A stretch of 64,000 bases of DNA, taken from Pseudomonas nunensis. Lineage in GTDB: Bacteria > Pseudomonadota > Gammaproteobacteria > Pseudomonadales > Pseudomonadaceae. Below the pieces are notes generated by a model, which made no database searches, was not told the DNA's origin, and saw only the letters and a list, made by a program, of their open reading frames with translations. This document shows positions 46,025 through 56,360 of this stretch, piece after piece; position 1 is the first letter of the stretch, and each line of letters opens with the position of its first letter. Made by a program: the position numbers and the translations under genes. The stretch lies in assembly GCF_024296925.1 (NCBI RefSeq), contig NZ_CP101125.1, positions 5,396,501 through 5,460,500 on the forward strand. The letters are read 5' to 3'.

Positions 46025-46582
46025 TTATGCCTCTTTTGCGACGCCGGTTTGCTGCGCCTTCAGATAACGCTTCAACGCCGCCAAAGAGTCCGGGCAATAA
46101 GGCTTTTGCTGGATTTCCAGCATCACCTGATCGATCGGGATAAACCGCGCTTCGAGCACCTCTTCCGGCTGCAGGATCAATGGACCGTCCCACACCGCCG
46201 AAAACGCCGAACACCACAGCCGATTGCCGGTGTCTTCGAAGAAAAAATGATCATGGGCGGTCAATTCCACACCGCTCACACCCAATTCTTCTTCCAGCTC
46301 ACGGGCGGCGGACTCGGCATAACTCTCGTTCACCTGCACCATGCCCCCCGCTGCCACGTCCCAGTAACCGGGATAAATGGCTTTGCTCAGGGTGCGTCGA
46401 TGCACGCAAAGCTCACCGGCCGAGTTGAACAGCATGATGTAGGTGCCGCGCCCGATCAGCCCGCGTTCGCGCAAATCGCTGCGCACCAGGGCGCCGAGCA
46501 GGTTGTCCTGCTCGTCGACCCAAGCGATATGTTCGGCATCCGAGGCCGCGCGATGGGCGGCCTCTTGTGCTTTATCGACCAT
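46025..46582 (-). CDS. Nudix hydrolase
   Basis: A 185-residue protein with a complete Nudix box (GMVQVNESYAESAARELEEELG), in the YfcD/IPP-isomerase-like subgroup. It hydrolyses a nucleoside-diphosphate-linked substrate that the sequence does not reveal. The start lies 3 bases from the stop of the DUF2333 gene, so the two are probably cotranscribed. It corresponds to PA4841 by synteny. Confidence 0.92.
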   Translation of the reverse strand: MVDKAQEAAHRAASDAEHIAWVDEQDNLLGALVRSDLRERGLIGRGTYIMLFNSAGELCVHRRTLSKAIYPGYWDVAAGGMVQVNESYAESAARELEEELGVSGVELTAHDHFFFEDTGNRLWCSAFSAVWDGPLILQPEEVLEARFIPIDQVMLEIQQKPYCPDSLAALKRYLKAQQTGVAKEA

Positions 46583-46585
46583 GAC

Positions 46586-47653
46586 TCAGCCCTGATTGAG
46601 CAGTTGACGCAGATCGATCACGGCCGCGTTGGCCCGGGAAATATAGTTGGCCATGACCAGCGAGTGGTTGGCCAGCACCCCGAAGCCGCTGCCGTTGAGG
46701 ATCATCGGGCTCCAGACCGGCTCTTGCGAAGCCTCCAGTTCACGAATGATCTGACGCACGCTGACCGTGGCGTTTTTCTTCGCCAGTACGTCGGCGAAGT
46801 CGACTTCAATGGCGCGCAGTAGGTGGGACAAGGCCCAGGCCTGACCGCGCGCTTCATAGAACACGTTGTCGATCTGCATCCACGGGGTTTCGACGATTTC
46901 CTCGTCAACCTGCGGCACTTGGCCCGGCACCACCACTTCGGTTTTCAGCGAAGTGTTGAGCTTGACCCGGCCAACACTGGCCGACAGGCGTTGCGACAGC
47001 GAACCCAAACGGGTCCCGACGTCACCCAGCCAGTTGTTCAGGTTGTCGGCACGCGCATAGAACAAGGCGTTTTTCTGCGCAGGATCGGAGAGTCGTGCCT
47101 GGTAGCGGCTCAGGGAGTTGATACCTTCCTGATATTCCGACTCACTGGATGGCAACACCCAGCTCTTGTTATCGAAGTTGAAACGCGGCTCGGCCTTGGC
47201 CAAATCCGAATCTTCCGCCGATTGCGACTGCGACCGCGCAAAGTCTTTACGCAGGGCGCGAGTCAGGTCGCGGACCTGGACCAGCACGCCATATTCCCAG
47301 CTCGGCATGTTGTCCATCCACAGGCCCGGCGGGAAGCGGTCGTTGGAAATGTAGCCGCCCGGCTTGGTCAGCAACGTGCCGGCGACGGTCTTGAGGGTTT
47401 CCACCGTGGTGTAACCGACGACCATCTGCTTGCCTTGTTGCTCAGCAGCCACTTGGGCATTTTGCTGGACCGGAAACAGCGCAGGCTCTTCGCTCCAGTA
47501 CCAACCCAGGCCAATGGTCACCAACAGGTAAATGACAATCAGAGTGGCCAGCGCCCGGCTGAACAACAGGCCGCTGATATAGCTGCGGGTGGCCGATTTC
47601 GGTTCAGCGGCACGTTCAGGTGCGCTGCCCGCGCGGTTCTTCCAGTCCAGCAT
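46586..47653 (-). CDS. DUF2333 family membrane protein
   Basis: A 355-residue protein with one N-terminal TM (SRALATLIVIYLLVTIGLGWYW) and a large periplasmic domain containing GGYISNDRFPPGLWMDNMPSWEYG and NNWLGDVGTRLGSLSQRL. The family is conserved in Pseudomonas and unrelated to known enzymes. It corresponds to PA4842 by remembered synteny. Function unknown. Confidence 0.88.
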   Translation of the reverse strand: MLDWKNRAGSAPERAAEPKSATRSYISGLLFSRALATLIVIYLLVTIGLGWYWSEEPALFPVQQNAQVAAEQQGKQMVVGYTTVETLKTVAGTLLTKPGGYISNDRFPPGLWMDNMPSWEYGVLVQVRDLTRALRKDFARSQSQSAEDSDLAKAEPRFNFDNKSWVLPSSESEYQEGINSLSRYQARLSDPAQKNALFYARADNLNNWLGDVGTRLGSLSQRLSASVGRVKLNTSLKTEVVVPGQVPQVDEEIVETPWMQIDNVFYEARGQAWALSHLLRAIEVDFADVLAKKNATVSVRQIIRELEASQEPVWSPMILNGSGFGVLANHSLVMANYISRANAAVIDLRQLLNQG

Positions 47654-48091
47654 GGCGATATCCTTTCAATCACTTGAGTTCATCGGTTCGACCACAACCC
47701 TACGCCATCGTGCCGCTTTTTACCGCACCTGAATCCTGCGCGAAACAGCGAGCCATACAATCGCAGTGATCGAGGCGTCACTATAAATGAAGCACAGACT
47801 TTGTAGCAGCTGCCGAGCCTGCGAGGCTGCGAGGCTGCGTTCGGCTGCGCAGCCGTCGTGAAACCTGAGCACGAGGTCTTCCTGGAACACCGAGCGGCCT
47901 GATTTCACGACGGCTTCGCCGCCGAACGCAGGCTTCGCCAGCTGCTACAAGGACCTGCGCGACCAGTCGGTCAGGAACTGAATGAGGTCGCTTTGCAGAT
48001 TATTGACGTACGACACTCATGTTACGGAAAAGAGGTGCTAGCATAGAGCCACCAGTCGATCTCAGCATGCACCCTAACTAGTAGTCAGGAT
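47654..48091. other. 438-bp intergenic region with a degenerate palindrome
   Basis: It holds the large imperfect repeat at 47801-47950 and, nearer gcbA, an AT-richer stretch (47980-48060) that is the likely gcbA promoter region. No gene was seen. Confidence 0.55.
47801..47950. repeat. Large imperfect palindrome (tgtagcagctg type)
   Basis: Arms ttgtagcagctgccgagcct and gctggcgaagc.. tacaa, with inner gctgcgttcggc-type and cgtcgtgaaa/tttcacgacg pairs, form a multi-branched hairpin of about 150 bases. It is distinct from the other repeat families. Confidence 0.8.
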
Positions 48092-49762
48092 ATGACCGAG
48101 CCAGAAGACCCCAGCCGTGAGCGCCTCAAGCACCACTTTGCCCAGCGGGTAATTCATCAGGCACGTCAGATTCTTGAGATATGGCAGCGCCTGCAACGCA
48201 GCGAGTGGTCCACTACCGATTTGTCCGAGCTGAGCGAGGCCAACCTGCGCCTGCTGCGGTTTGCCGAACGCTTCGAACAGCCGGAACACTCGCAACTGGC
48301 GCGCCACATCGGCCAGTCGCTGGAAGCCGTGGACGCCAATCGCGGACGCCTGAGCAGCGGCCTGATCACTGACCTCAATCGTTTGATGCAGCGCTTGTCG
48401 CGCACAGGCCTGCGTCACGGCGATCAACTGGACCAGACTTTCCTGCCACCGCTGCGCAAGCCCATCTACGTGATGCTGCAAGATCACGATCGCGCCGAGC
48501 GGCTGGCCAAACAACTTGAGTTCTTCGGGCTCAGCGCCCAGTCCCTCGACAGTGTGTCGGCGTTTCGCTCCTCGATGGTCGAGCGTTTGCCGGCGGCGAT
48601 TGTCATGGACGTGGACTTCAGCGGTCCCGGTATCGGCCTGAAACTGGCCGCCGAAGCCCAGGTTGGCCTCGACGAACCTTTGCCGCTGTTGTTTTTCAGT
48701 CTGCACGAAACCGACACCCCGACCCGGCTCGCTGCCGTGCGCGCCGGCGGCCAGGAATTCCTCACCGGCACCCTCGAAGCGTCGAGCCTGCTGGAGAAGA
48801 TCGAAGTCCTGACCTGCGTCGCCCAGTACGAACCGTATAAAGTGCTGATCATCGACGACTCCCGCGCCCAGGCCTTGCACACCGAGCGCCTGCTCAATAG
48901 CGCCGGGATCGTCACGCGGACCTTGATCGAGCCGATCCAGGCGATGGCGGAATTGGCAGATTTCCAGCCTGACCTGATCATCCTCGACATGTACATGCCG
49001 GCCTGCACCGGTACGGAACTGGCCAAGGTCATCCGCCACAACGACCGCTACGTCAGCGTGCCGATCATTTACCTGTCCGCCGAAGACGATCTGGACAAGC
49101 AGCTCGACGCCATGAGCGAGGGCGGCGACGACTTCCTGACCAAACCGATCAAGCCTCGGCACCTGATCACTACCGTGCGCAACCGCGCGGCCCGGGCGCG
49201 CAACCTGAAGGCGCGGATGGTCCGTGACAGCCTCACCGGTTTGTACAACCACACTCATATTCTGCAATTGCTCGAAGACTGCTCGTTCCGCGCTCGCCGC
49301 GAGAACAAGCCGCTGAGCTTTGCGATGCTCGACATCGACCACTTCAAACGGGTCAACGACAGCCATGGCCACCCCATGGGCGACCGGGTGATCAAGAGCC
49401 TGGCGCTGTTTCTCAAGCAGAGGCTGCGCAAGACCGACTTCATTGGCCGGTACGGCGGCGAAGAATTCGCCATCGTCATGCCCGACACTGATGTCGAATC
49501 GGCCCACAAGGTGTTGGATGAAATCCGTCAGCGCTTTGCCGAAATTCACTACCCGGCCCAGCCGCAGGACCTTTGGTGCACGTTCAGCGCCGGAGTGGTC
49601 GAGCTGCGCGAAGATTCCGACAGTCTGATGATGGCCAGCCAAGCGGACGAGGCGCTGTACCGCGCCAAGGACGCCGGACGCAATCGCGTGCAGGCCGCGC
49701 GGGCGTCAAAGCAAAGTGCCACTTTTTCATCGGAATCCACCGAATCGGTCATAACCCTGTAA
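48092..49762 (+). CDS. gcbA: GcbA-type diguanylate cyclase response regulator
   Basis: A 556-residue c-di-GMP synthase. A helical N-terminus (1-120) precedes a degenerate receiver (about 123-240) and then a true receiver with Asp299 (LIILDMYMP). The GGDEF domain has active site GGEEF at 455-459 and an intact inhibitory site RKTD at 446-449. GcbA (PA4843; also studied in P. fluorescens) promotes surface attachment. Synteny with ctpL and dsbD supports the assignment. Confidence 0.9.
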   Translation: MTEPEDPSRERLKHHFAQRVIHQARQILEIWQRLQRSEWSTTDLSELSEANLRLLRFAERFEQPEHSQLARHIGQSLEAVDANRGRLSSGLITDLNRLMQRLSRTGLRHGDQLDQTFLPPLRKPIYVMLQDHDRAERLAKQLEFFGLSAQSLDSVSAFRSSMVERLPAAIVMDVDFSGPGIGLKLAAEAQVGLDEPLPLLFFSLHETDTPTRLAAVRAGGQEFLTGTLEASSLLEKIEVLTCVAQYEPYKVLIIDDSRAQALHTERLLNSAGIVTRTLIEPIQAMAELADFQPDLIILDMYMPACTGTELAKVIRHNDRYVSVPIIYLSAEDDLDKQLDAMSEGGDDFLTKPIKPRHLITTVRNRAARARNLKARMVRDSLTGLYNHTHILQLLEDCSFRARRENKPLSFAMLDIDHFKRVNDSHGHPMGDRVIKSLALFLKQRLRKTDFIGRYGGEEFAIVMPDTDVESAHKVLDEIRQRFAEIHYPAQPQDLWCTFSAGVVELREDSDSLMMASQADEALYRAKDAGRNRVQAARASKQSATFSSESTESVITL

Positions 49763-49814
49763 CACAAACGCAATAAATTCAGGCGCTTACCATTCTGCCG
49801 TTGGTAGATCCGCC

Positions 49815-51761
49815 ATGCGCCTGAAGCTGCTGACCAATCTCAATACCCTCCTGCTTGTCGCCGTGTGCGTCGCCCTCGGCGCCACGCTGTGGTGGTCGCA
49901 AAAAGCCCTGGAGCGCCCCTATCTGTTGATGGAGCGCTACTTGGGTTTGTCCCAGCAATTTCAAAATGAAGTGGCGCGCAACGTCGAGGATTACCTGTCC
50001 AGCGGCGATGCCTTGCGCTTGAGCAGTGCCAGCCAGGCCATTGATGGTTTGCAAAAAGAACTCACCGAACTGCCGCCGGCCCTGGCCGAAACCTTGCGCC
50101 CGAGCCTGTCGAGCCTTGAAGAATTCAGCAAGACCGACCTGCTGGCCGCCGGCAAACTCGCAGGCGACCCGCAAGCGCTGTTGCTGCAGGCTGAACGGGA
50201 GTTGGGCGCGAGCCTCGACCAGCTCAGCCAATACGCCAGCGCCAACGCGACGTATCTGGCGCCGCTGCTCGCCGCCTCTCAGCACTTGGGCAAGCTGTCC
50301 CTGGCCCGGGACAAACTGGTCAGCAGCGGTCGCAGCGAACTGGCCGCCGATGTCGAGCGTGAAGTCGCCAACATCCGCACCCAGGCCGAGCAACTGGACG
50401 CCTTGCCGTTGCTCGGCGTGGCCACCAGCAGCGAATCGAGCACCGACGACTTCGCCTCGCTGATGGGGTTGGAGAACACTGAGAAAGCGGTGGTCGAAGA
50501 TGCCGGCGTCGGCCTCAAGCGCGAACTCAACAGCCTGCTCACCCGCTACCCGGCGGAGCTGGCGCGCACCCGCGATCAGATTCAAAAACGCGCAGATCTG
50601 AGCGCCGCCACCCACACCAAAATCACCGCCGTGCAGCAAGCCATCGCCGGCCTCGAACCGGTGGTGCGCGCCCAGCACGGGCAGATCCAGGGCGAAGTGC
50701 GCTTGATGCAAGGGCTGATGATCGGCCTGATTCTGCTGATCGCGCTGCTGATCGACACCTTGCAACGACGTCTGGCCCGCACCTTGACCAATCTGGCGCC
50801 CGCCCTGTCGACTTGGGCCGAGGGCGACTTCAGCCAGGACATTCAACTGGGCAAGACCAACCGCGAATTGCATGACATCCAGGCCTCGCTCAACCGCTTG
50901 CGCGCCTATCTGGTGGATCTGGTGGGGACCATTCGCCTCAACGCCGAGCAGGTTGCTGGCAGCAGCCGAACCCTGGCCGAGCTGAGCAACGACCTGCACA
51001 GCGGCGCCGAACATCAGGCCGGCGACACGGCGCTGATCCGCGATTCCCTCGGCGAACTGGAAGCCACCATCCAGCAAGTGGCCGGCGATGCGAGCCAGGC
51101 TGCTGACGCCAGTCGCAATGCCGGGCTGGCGGTGGAGCAAGGGCAGAAAGTCATCGGCCTGAGCCTCACAGGTTTGCATGCGTTGGTCGGCGAAGTGCAA
51201 GGCAACGCGCAGATGATTGAACACCTGGCCGAAGAGTCTGCAACCATCGGCGGCGTGCTGACGGTGATTCGCTCGATTGCCGACCAGACCAACCTGCTGG
51301 CGCTGAACGCGGCGATAGAAGCGGCACGCGCCGGGGAGATGGGTCGCGGTTTTGCAGTGGTCGCCGAGGAAGTGCGCTCACTGGCGCAACGCACTGCCGG
51401 CGCCACGTCCGAGATCCAGACCTTGATCGCCGGCCTGCAAACTGCCGCGCGGCAATCGGTGGAAGGCATGCGCGCCCAGGTCGAACACGCCGAAGCCACC
51501 GCCAACCAGGCGCAAGCGGCAGACGGTGCGCTGGATAAAATCGTCGGGGCAATCCAGACCATTGCCGACACGGCAGTGCGCATCGCCGATGTCACGGCGC
51601 AACAGAGCGGCGCGGTGAGTGAAATCCGCGATCACAGCGAGCGGATTCACCAGTTGGGTGGGGATAACTTGCTGAGGATTGGTCAAGGGCGCGAGCAGGG
51701 TGAAAATCTTTTGGTGTTGGGTGGAAGACTTCACACAGCTGTTCAAGCCTTCCGCGTCTGA
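49815..51761 (+). CDS. ctpL: Chemoreceptor, CtpL-like
   Basis: A 648-residue methyl-accepting chemotaxis protein. TM1 (about 9-30), a long helical periplasmic sensor (30-300), TM2 ([12 protein letters not shown]), HAMP, then the signalling domain with [20 protein letters not shown]. The position after gcbA and before dsbD matches PA4844 (CtpL, low-phosphate taxis). The helical sensor also fits, but the ligand is not proven. The ATG follows the gcbA stop by about 50 bases. Confidence 0.88.
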   Translation: MRLKLLTNLNTLLLVAVCVALGATLWWSQKALERPYLLMERYLGLSQQFQNEVARNVEDYLSSGDALRLSSASQAIDGLQKELTELPPALAETLRPSLSSLEEFSKTDLLAAGKLAGDPQALLLQAERELGASLDQLSQYASANATYLAPLLAASQHLGKLSLARDKLVSSGRSELAADVEREVANIRTQAEQLDALPLLGVATSSESSTDDFASLMGLENTEKAVVEDAGVGLKRELNSLLTRYPAELARTRDQIQKRADLSAATHTKITAVQQAIAGLEPVVRAQHGQIQGEVRLMQGLMIGLILLIALLIDTLQRRLARTLTNLAPALSTWAEGDFSQDIQLGKTNRELHDIQASLNRLRAYLVDLVGTIRLNAEQVAGSSRTLAELSNDLHSGAEHQAGDTALIRDSLGELEATIQQVAGDASQAADASRNAGLAVEQGQKVIGLSLTGLHALVGEVQGNAQMIEHLAEESATIGGVLTVIRSIADQTNLLALNAAIEAARAGEMGRGFAVVAEEVRSLAQRTAGATSEIQTLIAGLQTAARQSVEGMRAQVEHAEATANQAQAADGALDKIVGAIQTIADTAVRIADVTAQQSGAVSEIRDHSERIHQLGGDNLLRIGQGREQGENLLVLGGRLHTAVQAFRV

Positions 51762-51776
51762 TACACCGCCGCATAC

Positions 51777-51868
51777 CTGTAGGAGCGAGGCTTGCCCGCG
51801 AACGATGCGACGCGGTCTTCAAGACAAACCGCGTTATCGTTCTTCGCGGGCAAGCCTCGCTCCTACAT
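51777..51868. repeat. REP pair of the gcgggcaagcctcgctccta family
   Basis: Inverted ctgtaggagcgaggcttgcc and complement between ctpL and dsbD. The open dsbD frame runs through it. Confidence 0.88.
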
Positions 51869-51972
51869 TTGGAATGCGCGAAGGCGCCAGAACAATCACC
51901 ACCGAATTCCAGGCCCTGCACACCCGCCGACTGTCCGCTATCATGCCCACACTTCCGATACGCGAGATTGTC

Positions 51973-53736
51973 ATGCGCCGTTTGCTTTGCCTGCTGCTTT
52001 TAGTGCTCGCCCTGCCGGCCTCCGCCACCGGGTTGCTGGACAGTCGGCCCAGTTCGACGCTGGGCTCGATCAACAACAGCGCCGACTTCCTGCCGGTACG
52101 CGAAGCCTTCCAACTGAGCCTGGTAGACAGCACACCGCAATCGATCAAGCTGCGTTTCGTCGCCACCGAGGGTTATTACCTCTACCGCCACCGCTTCCAG
52201 TTTCGCGCCGATCCGGCCGATGTCACGCTGGGCGCTGCGCAACTTCCCGACGGTGAAAAGAAGCACGACGAGTACTTCGGCGACGTCGAGGTTTACCACG
52301 GGATCCTCGATGTAGAACTGCCACGCACTGATCAACGCGCATTCACCCTGGCCGTGACTTATCAGGGCTGCGCCGACAAAGGCCTGTGCTATCCGCCGGA
52401 AACCGAGCGGTTGAGCATTGATGGCAGCGGTGCGGTGGTCTCCGACAAGGTCGTCAGCACAACCGCGAGCTGGAGCTGGCGCGAACTGGCGCTGTTCTTC
52501 CTCGCCGGCCTGGGCCTGACGTTTACCCCGTGTGTGCTGCCGATGCTGCCGATTCTTTCCGGCGTGGTATTGCGCGGCCAGGTCGGCGGGCTGCGGGGGT
52601 TCAATTTGTCGTTGGCGTATGTGTTGCCGATGGCCGCGTGTTTCGCCCTGCTCGGTGCGTTGATGGGCATGTTCGGCGCGCAGCTCAATCTTCAGGCGCG
52701 GCTGCAATCGGCCTGGGTGCTGGTGCCGTTCGCGACGTTCTTCGCGGTGTTTGCACTGGCGATGTTCGGCGTCTTCGAACTGAAGCTGCCGCACTTCATC
52801 AGCAGCCGACTGGACCGAATTGCCGGACGCACCGAAGGCGGCTCACTCTGGGGCGCGGCGGTGCTGGGCGTGGTTTCCAGCCTGCTGGTTTCGCCTTGCG
52901 TTTCGGCGCCGCTGGCCGGTGCGTTGCTGTACATCAGCGCCAGCGGCGATGCCTTGGGCGGCGGTTTGAAACTGTTTGTGCTGGGCCTGGGCATGGGCAC
53001 GCCGCTGTTGCTGGTGGCCACCGGCGGCGCGGCGTGGTTGCCGAAAAGCGGGCCATGGCTGGTTTACGTGAAGAATGCGATTGGCGTGCTGCTGCTGGGG
53101 TTGGCGGTGGGTTTGCTCAGTCGAGTGATACCCGGCCAGATCACCTTGTTGTTGATCGGTTTGTTGGCGGGCGGCGTCGGTTTGTTCATGGGCGCGCTGG
53201 AGTTCGTCTACAAACCTCCTCGAAAACGCCTCGGGCAATTGCTGGGGATGTTCCTGGTGTTTTATGCCTTGGCCTGTTGGTACGGCGCCTTCAGCGGCCA
53301 GACCGATCCGCTTAACCCCATCGGCCAGCCGCGCACTGTCGTTTCTACCGAACAGACGCAAAACACCAGCACCTGGCAAACCGTCAGCACGCCGGCCGAC
53401 CTCGACCGCGTCCTCGCCGAAGCCAAAACGTCTGGCACCCCGCTGCTGCTGGACTGGTACGCGGACTGGTGCATCAGTTGCAAAGTCATCGAACACGAAG
53501 TGCTGAACGACGCCAAAGTCGTCGAAGGCCTCAAGGGTTATCGCCTGATCCGCTTCGACATCACCGCCAGCAACGCCGAGCAACGCGCCTTGCTCGACCG
53601 CTATAAATTGTTCGGCCCTCCGGCGCTGATGTTTTTCGCCAAGGACGGCGCCGAACGCACCGATGTGCGAGTCATTGGCGAGATCAATGCAAAAGACTTC
53701 GCCGAACGTGTTGCGAAAGCAAATGACCGGATTTAA
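51973..53736 (+). CDS. dsbD: DsbD/DipZ thiol:disulfide interchange protein
   Basis: A 587-residue protein carrying electrons from cytoplasmic thioredoxin to the periplasm. A signal peptide precedes the N-terminal domain with YQGCADKGLCYPPE. The membrane domain has CVLPMLP and the second Cys in VSPCVSAPLAG. The C-terminal thioredoxin-like domain has WYADWCISCK. The ATG at 51973 was chosen because the signal peptide starts there; the upstream frame covers a REP. Confidence 0.95.
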   Translation: MRRLLCLLLLVLALPASATGLLDSRPSSTLGSINNSADFLPVREAFQLSLVDSTPQSIKLRFVATEGYYLYRHRFQFRADPADVTLGAAQLPDGEKKHDEYFGDVEVYHGILDVELPRTDQRAFTLAVTYQGCADKGLCYPPETERLSIDGSGAVVSDKVVSTTASWSWRELALFFLAGLGLTFTPCVLPMLPILSGVVLRGQVGGLRGFNLSLAYVLPMAACFALLGALMGMFGAQLNLQARLQSAWVLVPFATFFAVFALAMFGVFELKLPHFISSRLDRIAGRTEGGSLWGAAVLGVVSSLLVSPCVSAPLAGALLYISASGDALGGGLKLFVLGLGMGTPLLLVATGGAAWLPKSGPWLVYVKNAIGVLLLGLAVGLLSRVIPGQITLLLIGLLAGGVGLFMGALEFVYKPPRKRLGQLLGMFLVFYALACWYGAFSGQTDPLNPIGQPRTVVSTEQTQNTSTWQTVSTPADLDRVLAEAKTSGTPLLLDWYADWCISCKVIEHEVLNDAKVVEGLKGYRLIRFDITASNAEQRALLDRYKLFGPPALMFFAKDGAERTDVRVIGEINAKDFAERVAKANDRI

Positions 53737-53867
53737 TAAGCCGGTCACAAATTTCGCGCAAACATCGGCCATCGTGCTGGCTATTGCATAGAACTGGACA
53801 GTCACAAAGGCTTTGCGGCATAGTCGCCGGGTTCTGACAATTGCACACAGATAACAAGGAACAGCAG

Positions 53868-54320
53868 ATGGCGACGCTACTGGTTCTGCACGGACCCAAC
53901 CTGAACTTGCTCGGCACCCGCGAACCGGGCACCTACGGCGCTACGACACTGGCGCAGATCAACCAGGACCTGGAACGCCGTGCCCGCGAAGCCGGCCATC
54001 ATTTGCTGCACCTGCAAAGCAACGCCGAGTACGAGTTGATCGATCGCATCCACGCCGCTCGCGGCGAAGGTGTGGATTTCATCGTGATCAATCCAGCAGC
54101 TTTTACACACACAAGCGTCGCATTACGTGACGCGCTGCTGGCGGTGAGCATCCCATTCATCGAAGTGCATTTGTCTAACGTGCACAAACGCGAACCTTTC
54201 CGCCATCACTCTTACTTCTCCGATATAGCGGTGGGAGTGATCTGCGGCCTTGGCGCCAGCGGTTATCGACTGGCCCTGGAGGCCGCACTAGAGCAGCTTG
54301 AAAGACAGGCAACGGCTTGA
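53868..54320 (+). CDS. aroQ: Type II 3-dehydroquinate dehydratase
   Basis: 150 residues. Shikimate-pathway enzyme dehydrating 3-dehydroquinate. [16 protein letters not shown] holds the catalytic Tyr/Arg lid, [16 protein letters not shown] and EVHLSN bind substrate, and REPFRHHS carries the catalytic His region. The ATG at 53868 follows AAGGAAC. It is upstream of accB-accC, as in many proteobacteria. Confidence 0.96.
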   Translation: MATLLVLHGPNLNLLGTREPGTYGATTLAQINQDLERRAREAGHHLLHLQSNAEYELIDRIHAARGEGVDFIVINPAAFTHTSVALRDALLAVSIPFIEVHLSNVHKREPFRHHSYFSDIAVGVICGLGASGYRLALEAALEQLERQATA

Positions 54321-54368
54321 ACAACAAGCGTTGAACGCCCCTGACCGACCCTTGGGAGTTGATGATTC

Positions 54369-54830
54369 ATGGATATCCGTAAAGTTAAGAAACTGATCGA
54401 ATTGCTGGAAGAGTCCGGCATCGACGAGCTCGAGATCAAGGAAGGCGAAGAGTCCGTTCGCATCAGCCGTCACAGCAAGACCCCGGCTCAGCAGTACTAC
54501 GCACCAGCGCCAATGCACGCTCCGGCCCCGGCACCTGTTGCCGCCGCTCCGGTTGCTGCCGCTGCCCCTGCTGCTCCGGCCGCGCCAGTACTGAACGGCA
54601 CCGTTGCCCGTTCGCCAATGGTCGGCACCTTCTATCGCAAATCTTCGCCAAGCTCGCCGTCCTTCGTTGAAGTTGGCCAGACCGTGAAGAAAGGCGACAC
54701 CCTGTGCATCGTTGAAGCGATGAAGATGATGAACCACATCGAAGCTGAAACCAGCGGTGTGATCGAATCCATCCTCGTCGAAGACGGCCAGCCGGTTGAG
54801 TACGACCAACCGCTGTTCACCATCGTTTGA
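54369..54830 (+). CDS. accB: Biotin carboxyl carrier protein of acetyl-CoA carboxylase
   Basis: 153 residues. An N-terminal segment, an Ala/Pro-rich linker (about 45-80) and the biotinyl domain, with the biotin-accepting Lys119 in VEAMKMMN, are present. It carries CO2 between AccC and AccA/D in malonyl-CoA synthesis. It is 17 bases upstream of accC. Confidence 0.97.
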   Translation: MDIRKVKKLIELLEESGIDELEIKEGEESVRISRHSKTPAQQYYAPAPMHAPAPAPVAAAPVAAAAPAAPAAPVLNGTVARSPMVGTFYRKSSPSSPSFVEVGQTVKKGDTLCIVEAMKMMNHIEAETSGVIESILVEDGQPVEYDQPLFTIV

Positions 54831-54847
54831 ACCGCGGAGAGACTTTG

Positions 54848-56203
54848 ATGACTGCGAAGTTGGAAAAAGTTCTGATCGCCAACCGCGGTGAGATCGCCCT
54901 GCGGATCCTGCGTGCCTGCAAAGAGATGGGCATCAAGACCGTCGCCGTTTATTCCACGGCTGACAAAGAGCTGATGCACCTGGGTCTGGCGGATGAATCC
55001 GTCTGCATTGGTCCGGCATCGGCTGCAAAGTCTTACCTGCATATTCCGGCAATCATCGCCGCTGCTGAAGTGACCGGCGCTACCGCCATTCACCCAGGCT
55101 ACGGTTTCCTCGCGGAAAACGCCGATTTCGCCGAACAGGTCGAAAACTCCGGTTTCGCCTTCATTGGCCCGAAAGCCGACACCATTCGCCTGATGGGCGA
55201 CAAGGTATCGGCCAAGCACGCCATGATCGCTGCCGGCGTACCGACCGTTCCAGGTTCCGACGGCCCGCTGCCGGAAGACGAAGAAACGGCCCTGCGCATC
55301 GGCCGTGAAGTCGGCTACCCGGTGATCATCAAGGCCGCTGGTGGCGGTGGTGGTCGCGGCATGCGCGTTGTGCATAAAGAAGAAGACCTGATCTCCTCGG
55401 CCAAACTGACCCGCTCCGAAGCTGGCGCGGCGTTCGGCAACCCGATGGTCTATCTGGAAAAATTCCTGACCAACCCACGTCACGTGGAAGTCCAGGTGCT
55501 TTCCGATGGCCAGGGTCACGCGATCCATCTGGGCGACCGCGATTGCTCGCTGCAACGTCGTCACCAGAAAGTTCTCGAAGAAGCGCCGGCACCGGGCATC
55601 GACGAGAAGGCTCGTGCTGAAGTCCTCGCTCGCTGCGTCAAGGCGTGCATCGACATCAACTACCGTGGCGCAGGTACTTTCGAGTTCCTGTACGAGAACG
55701 GCGCGTTCTATTTCATCGAAATGAACACCCGCGTTCAGGTTGAGCACCCGGTATCGGAAATGGTCACCGGCATCGACATCGTCAAGGAGATGCTCAGCAT
55801 CGCCGCTGGCAACAAGCTGTCGTACACCCAGGAAGACGTTGTCATCCGCGGTCACGCACTTGAATGCCGGATCAACGCCGAAGACCCGAAAACCTTCATG
55901 CCAAGCCCAGGCACGGTCAAGCATTTCCACGCTCCAGGCGGCAACGGCGTTCGCGTCGATTCGCACCTGTACAGTGGCTATGCCGTTCCGCCGAACTACG
56001 ATTCGTTGATCGGCAAGCTGATCACCTACGGCGCAACCCGTGACGAAGCCCTGGCGCGCATGCGCAATGCGCTGGACGAAATCGTTGTCGACGGGATCAA
56101 GACCAACATCCCGCTGCACCGCGACCTGGTCCGCGATGAAGGCTTCTGCAAAGGTGGAATCAACATCCACTACCTGGAACACAAGCTGGCCAACCAGCAT
56201 TAA
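54848..56203 (+). CDS. accC: Biotin carboxylase subunit of acetyl-CoA carboxylase
   Basis: A 451-residue ATP-grasp enzyme that carboxylates biotin on Acc[11 protein letters not shown] is the glycine-rich ATP loop, [16 protein letters not shown] the metal/catalytic region, and the C-terminal domain is complete. GGAGAG precedes the ATG at 54848. A terminator follows. Confidence 0.97.
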   Translation: MTAKLEKVLIANRGEIALRILRACKEMGIKTVAVYSTADKELMHLGLADESVCIGPASAAKSYLHIPAIIAAAEVTGATAIHPGYGFLAENADFAEQVENSGFAFIGPKADTIRLMGDKVSAKHAMIAAGVPTVPGSDGPLPEDEETALRIGREVGYPVIIKAAGGGGGRGMRVVHKEEDLISSAKLTRSEAGAAFGNPMVYLEKFLTNPRHVEVQVLSDGQGHAIHLGDRDCSLQRRHQKVLEEAPAPGIDEKARAEVLARCVKACIDINYRGAGTFEFLYENGAFYFIEMNTRVQVEHPVSEMVTGIDIVKEMLSIAAGNKLSYTQEDVVIRGHALECRINAEDPKTFMPSPGTVKHFHAPGGNGVRVDSHLYSGYAVPPNYDSLIGKLITYGATRDEALARMRNALDEIVVDGIKTNIPLHRDLVRDEGFCKGGINIHYLEHKLANQH

Positions 56204-56219
56204 GATGTGATCCAGACCA

Positions 56220-56250
56220 ACAAAGCCGCTTTCGAGCGGCTTTGTTGTTT
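56220..56250 (+). terminator. Intrinsic terminator after accC
   Basis: ACAAAGCCGCT-TTCG-AGCGGCTTTGT is an 11-bp stem with a UUCG loop, followed by tgttt. It lies 17 bases after the accC stop. Confidence 0.9.
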
Positions 56251-56360
56251 CTGGAGGTTTCATCCACTCGTTGTGGGGCTTAACTGACAGGCATTGGCCG
56301 GTAAGGGCTGGCTATAATCGCCCTCTCATCAGCGCAACGCCGACGAACCAGAGCCCGCCT

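Noticed and set aside
48074..49642. 522-codon frame antisense to gcbA
   Set aside because: gcbA carries intact receiver and GGEEF motifs on the other strand.
51679..51972. Upstream extension of dsbD
   Set aside because: The in-frame region crosses a REP palindrome and the end of ctpL. The signal peptide starts at 51973.
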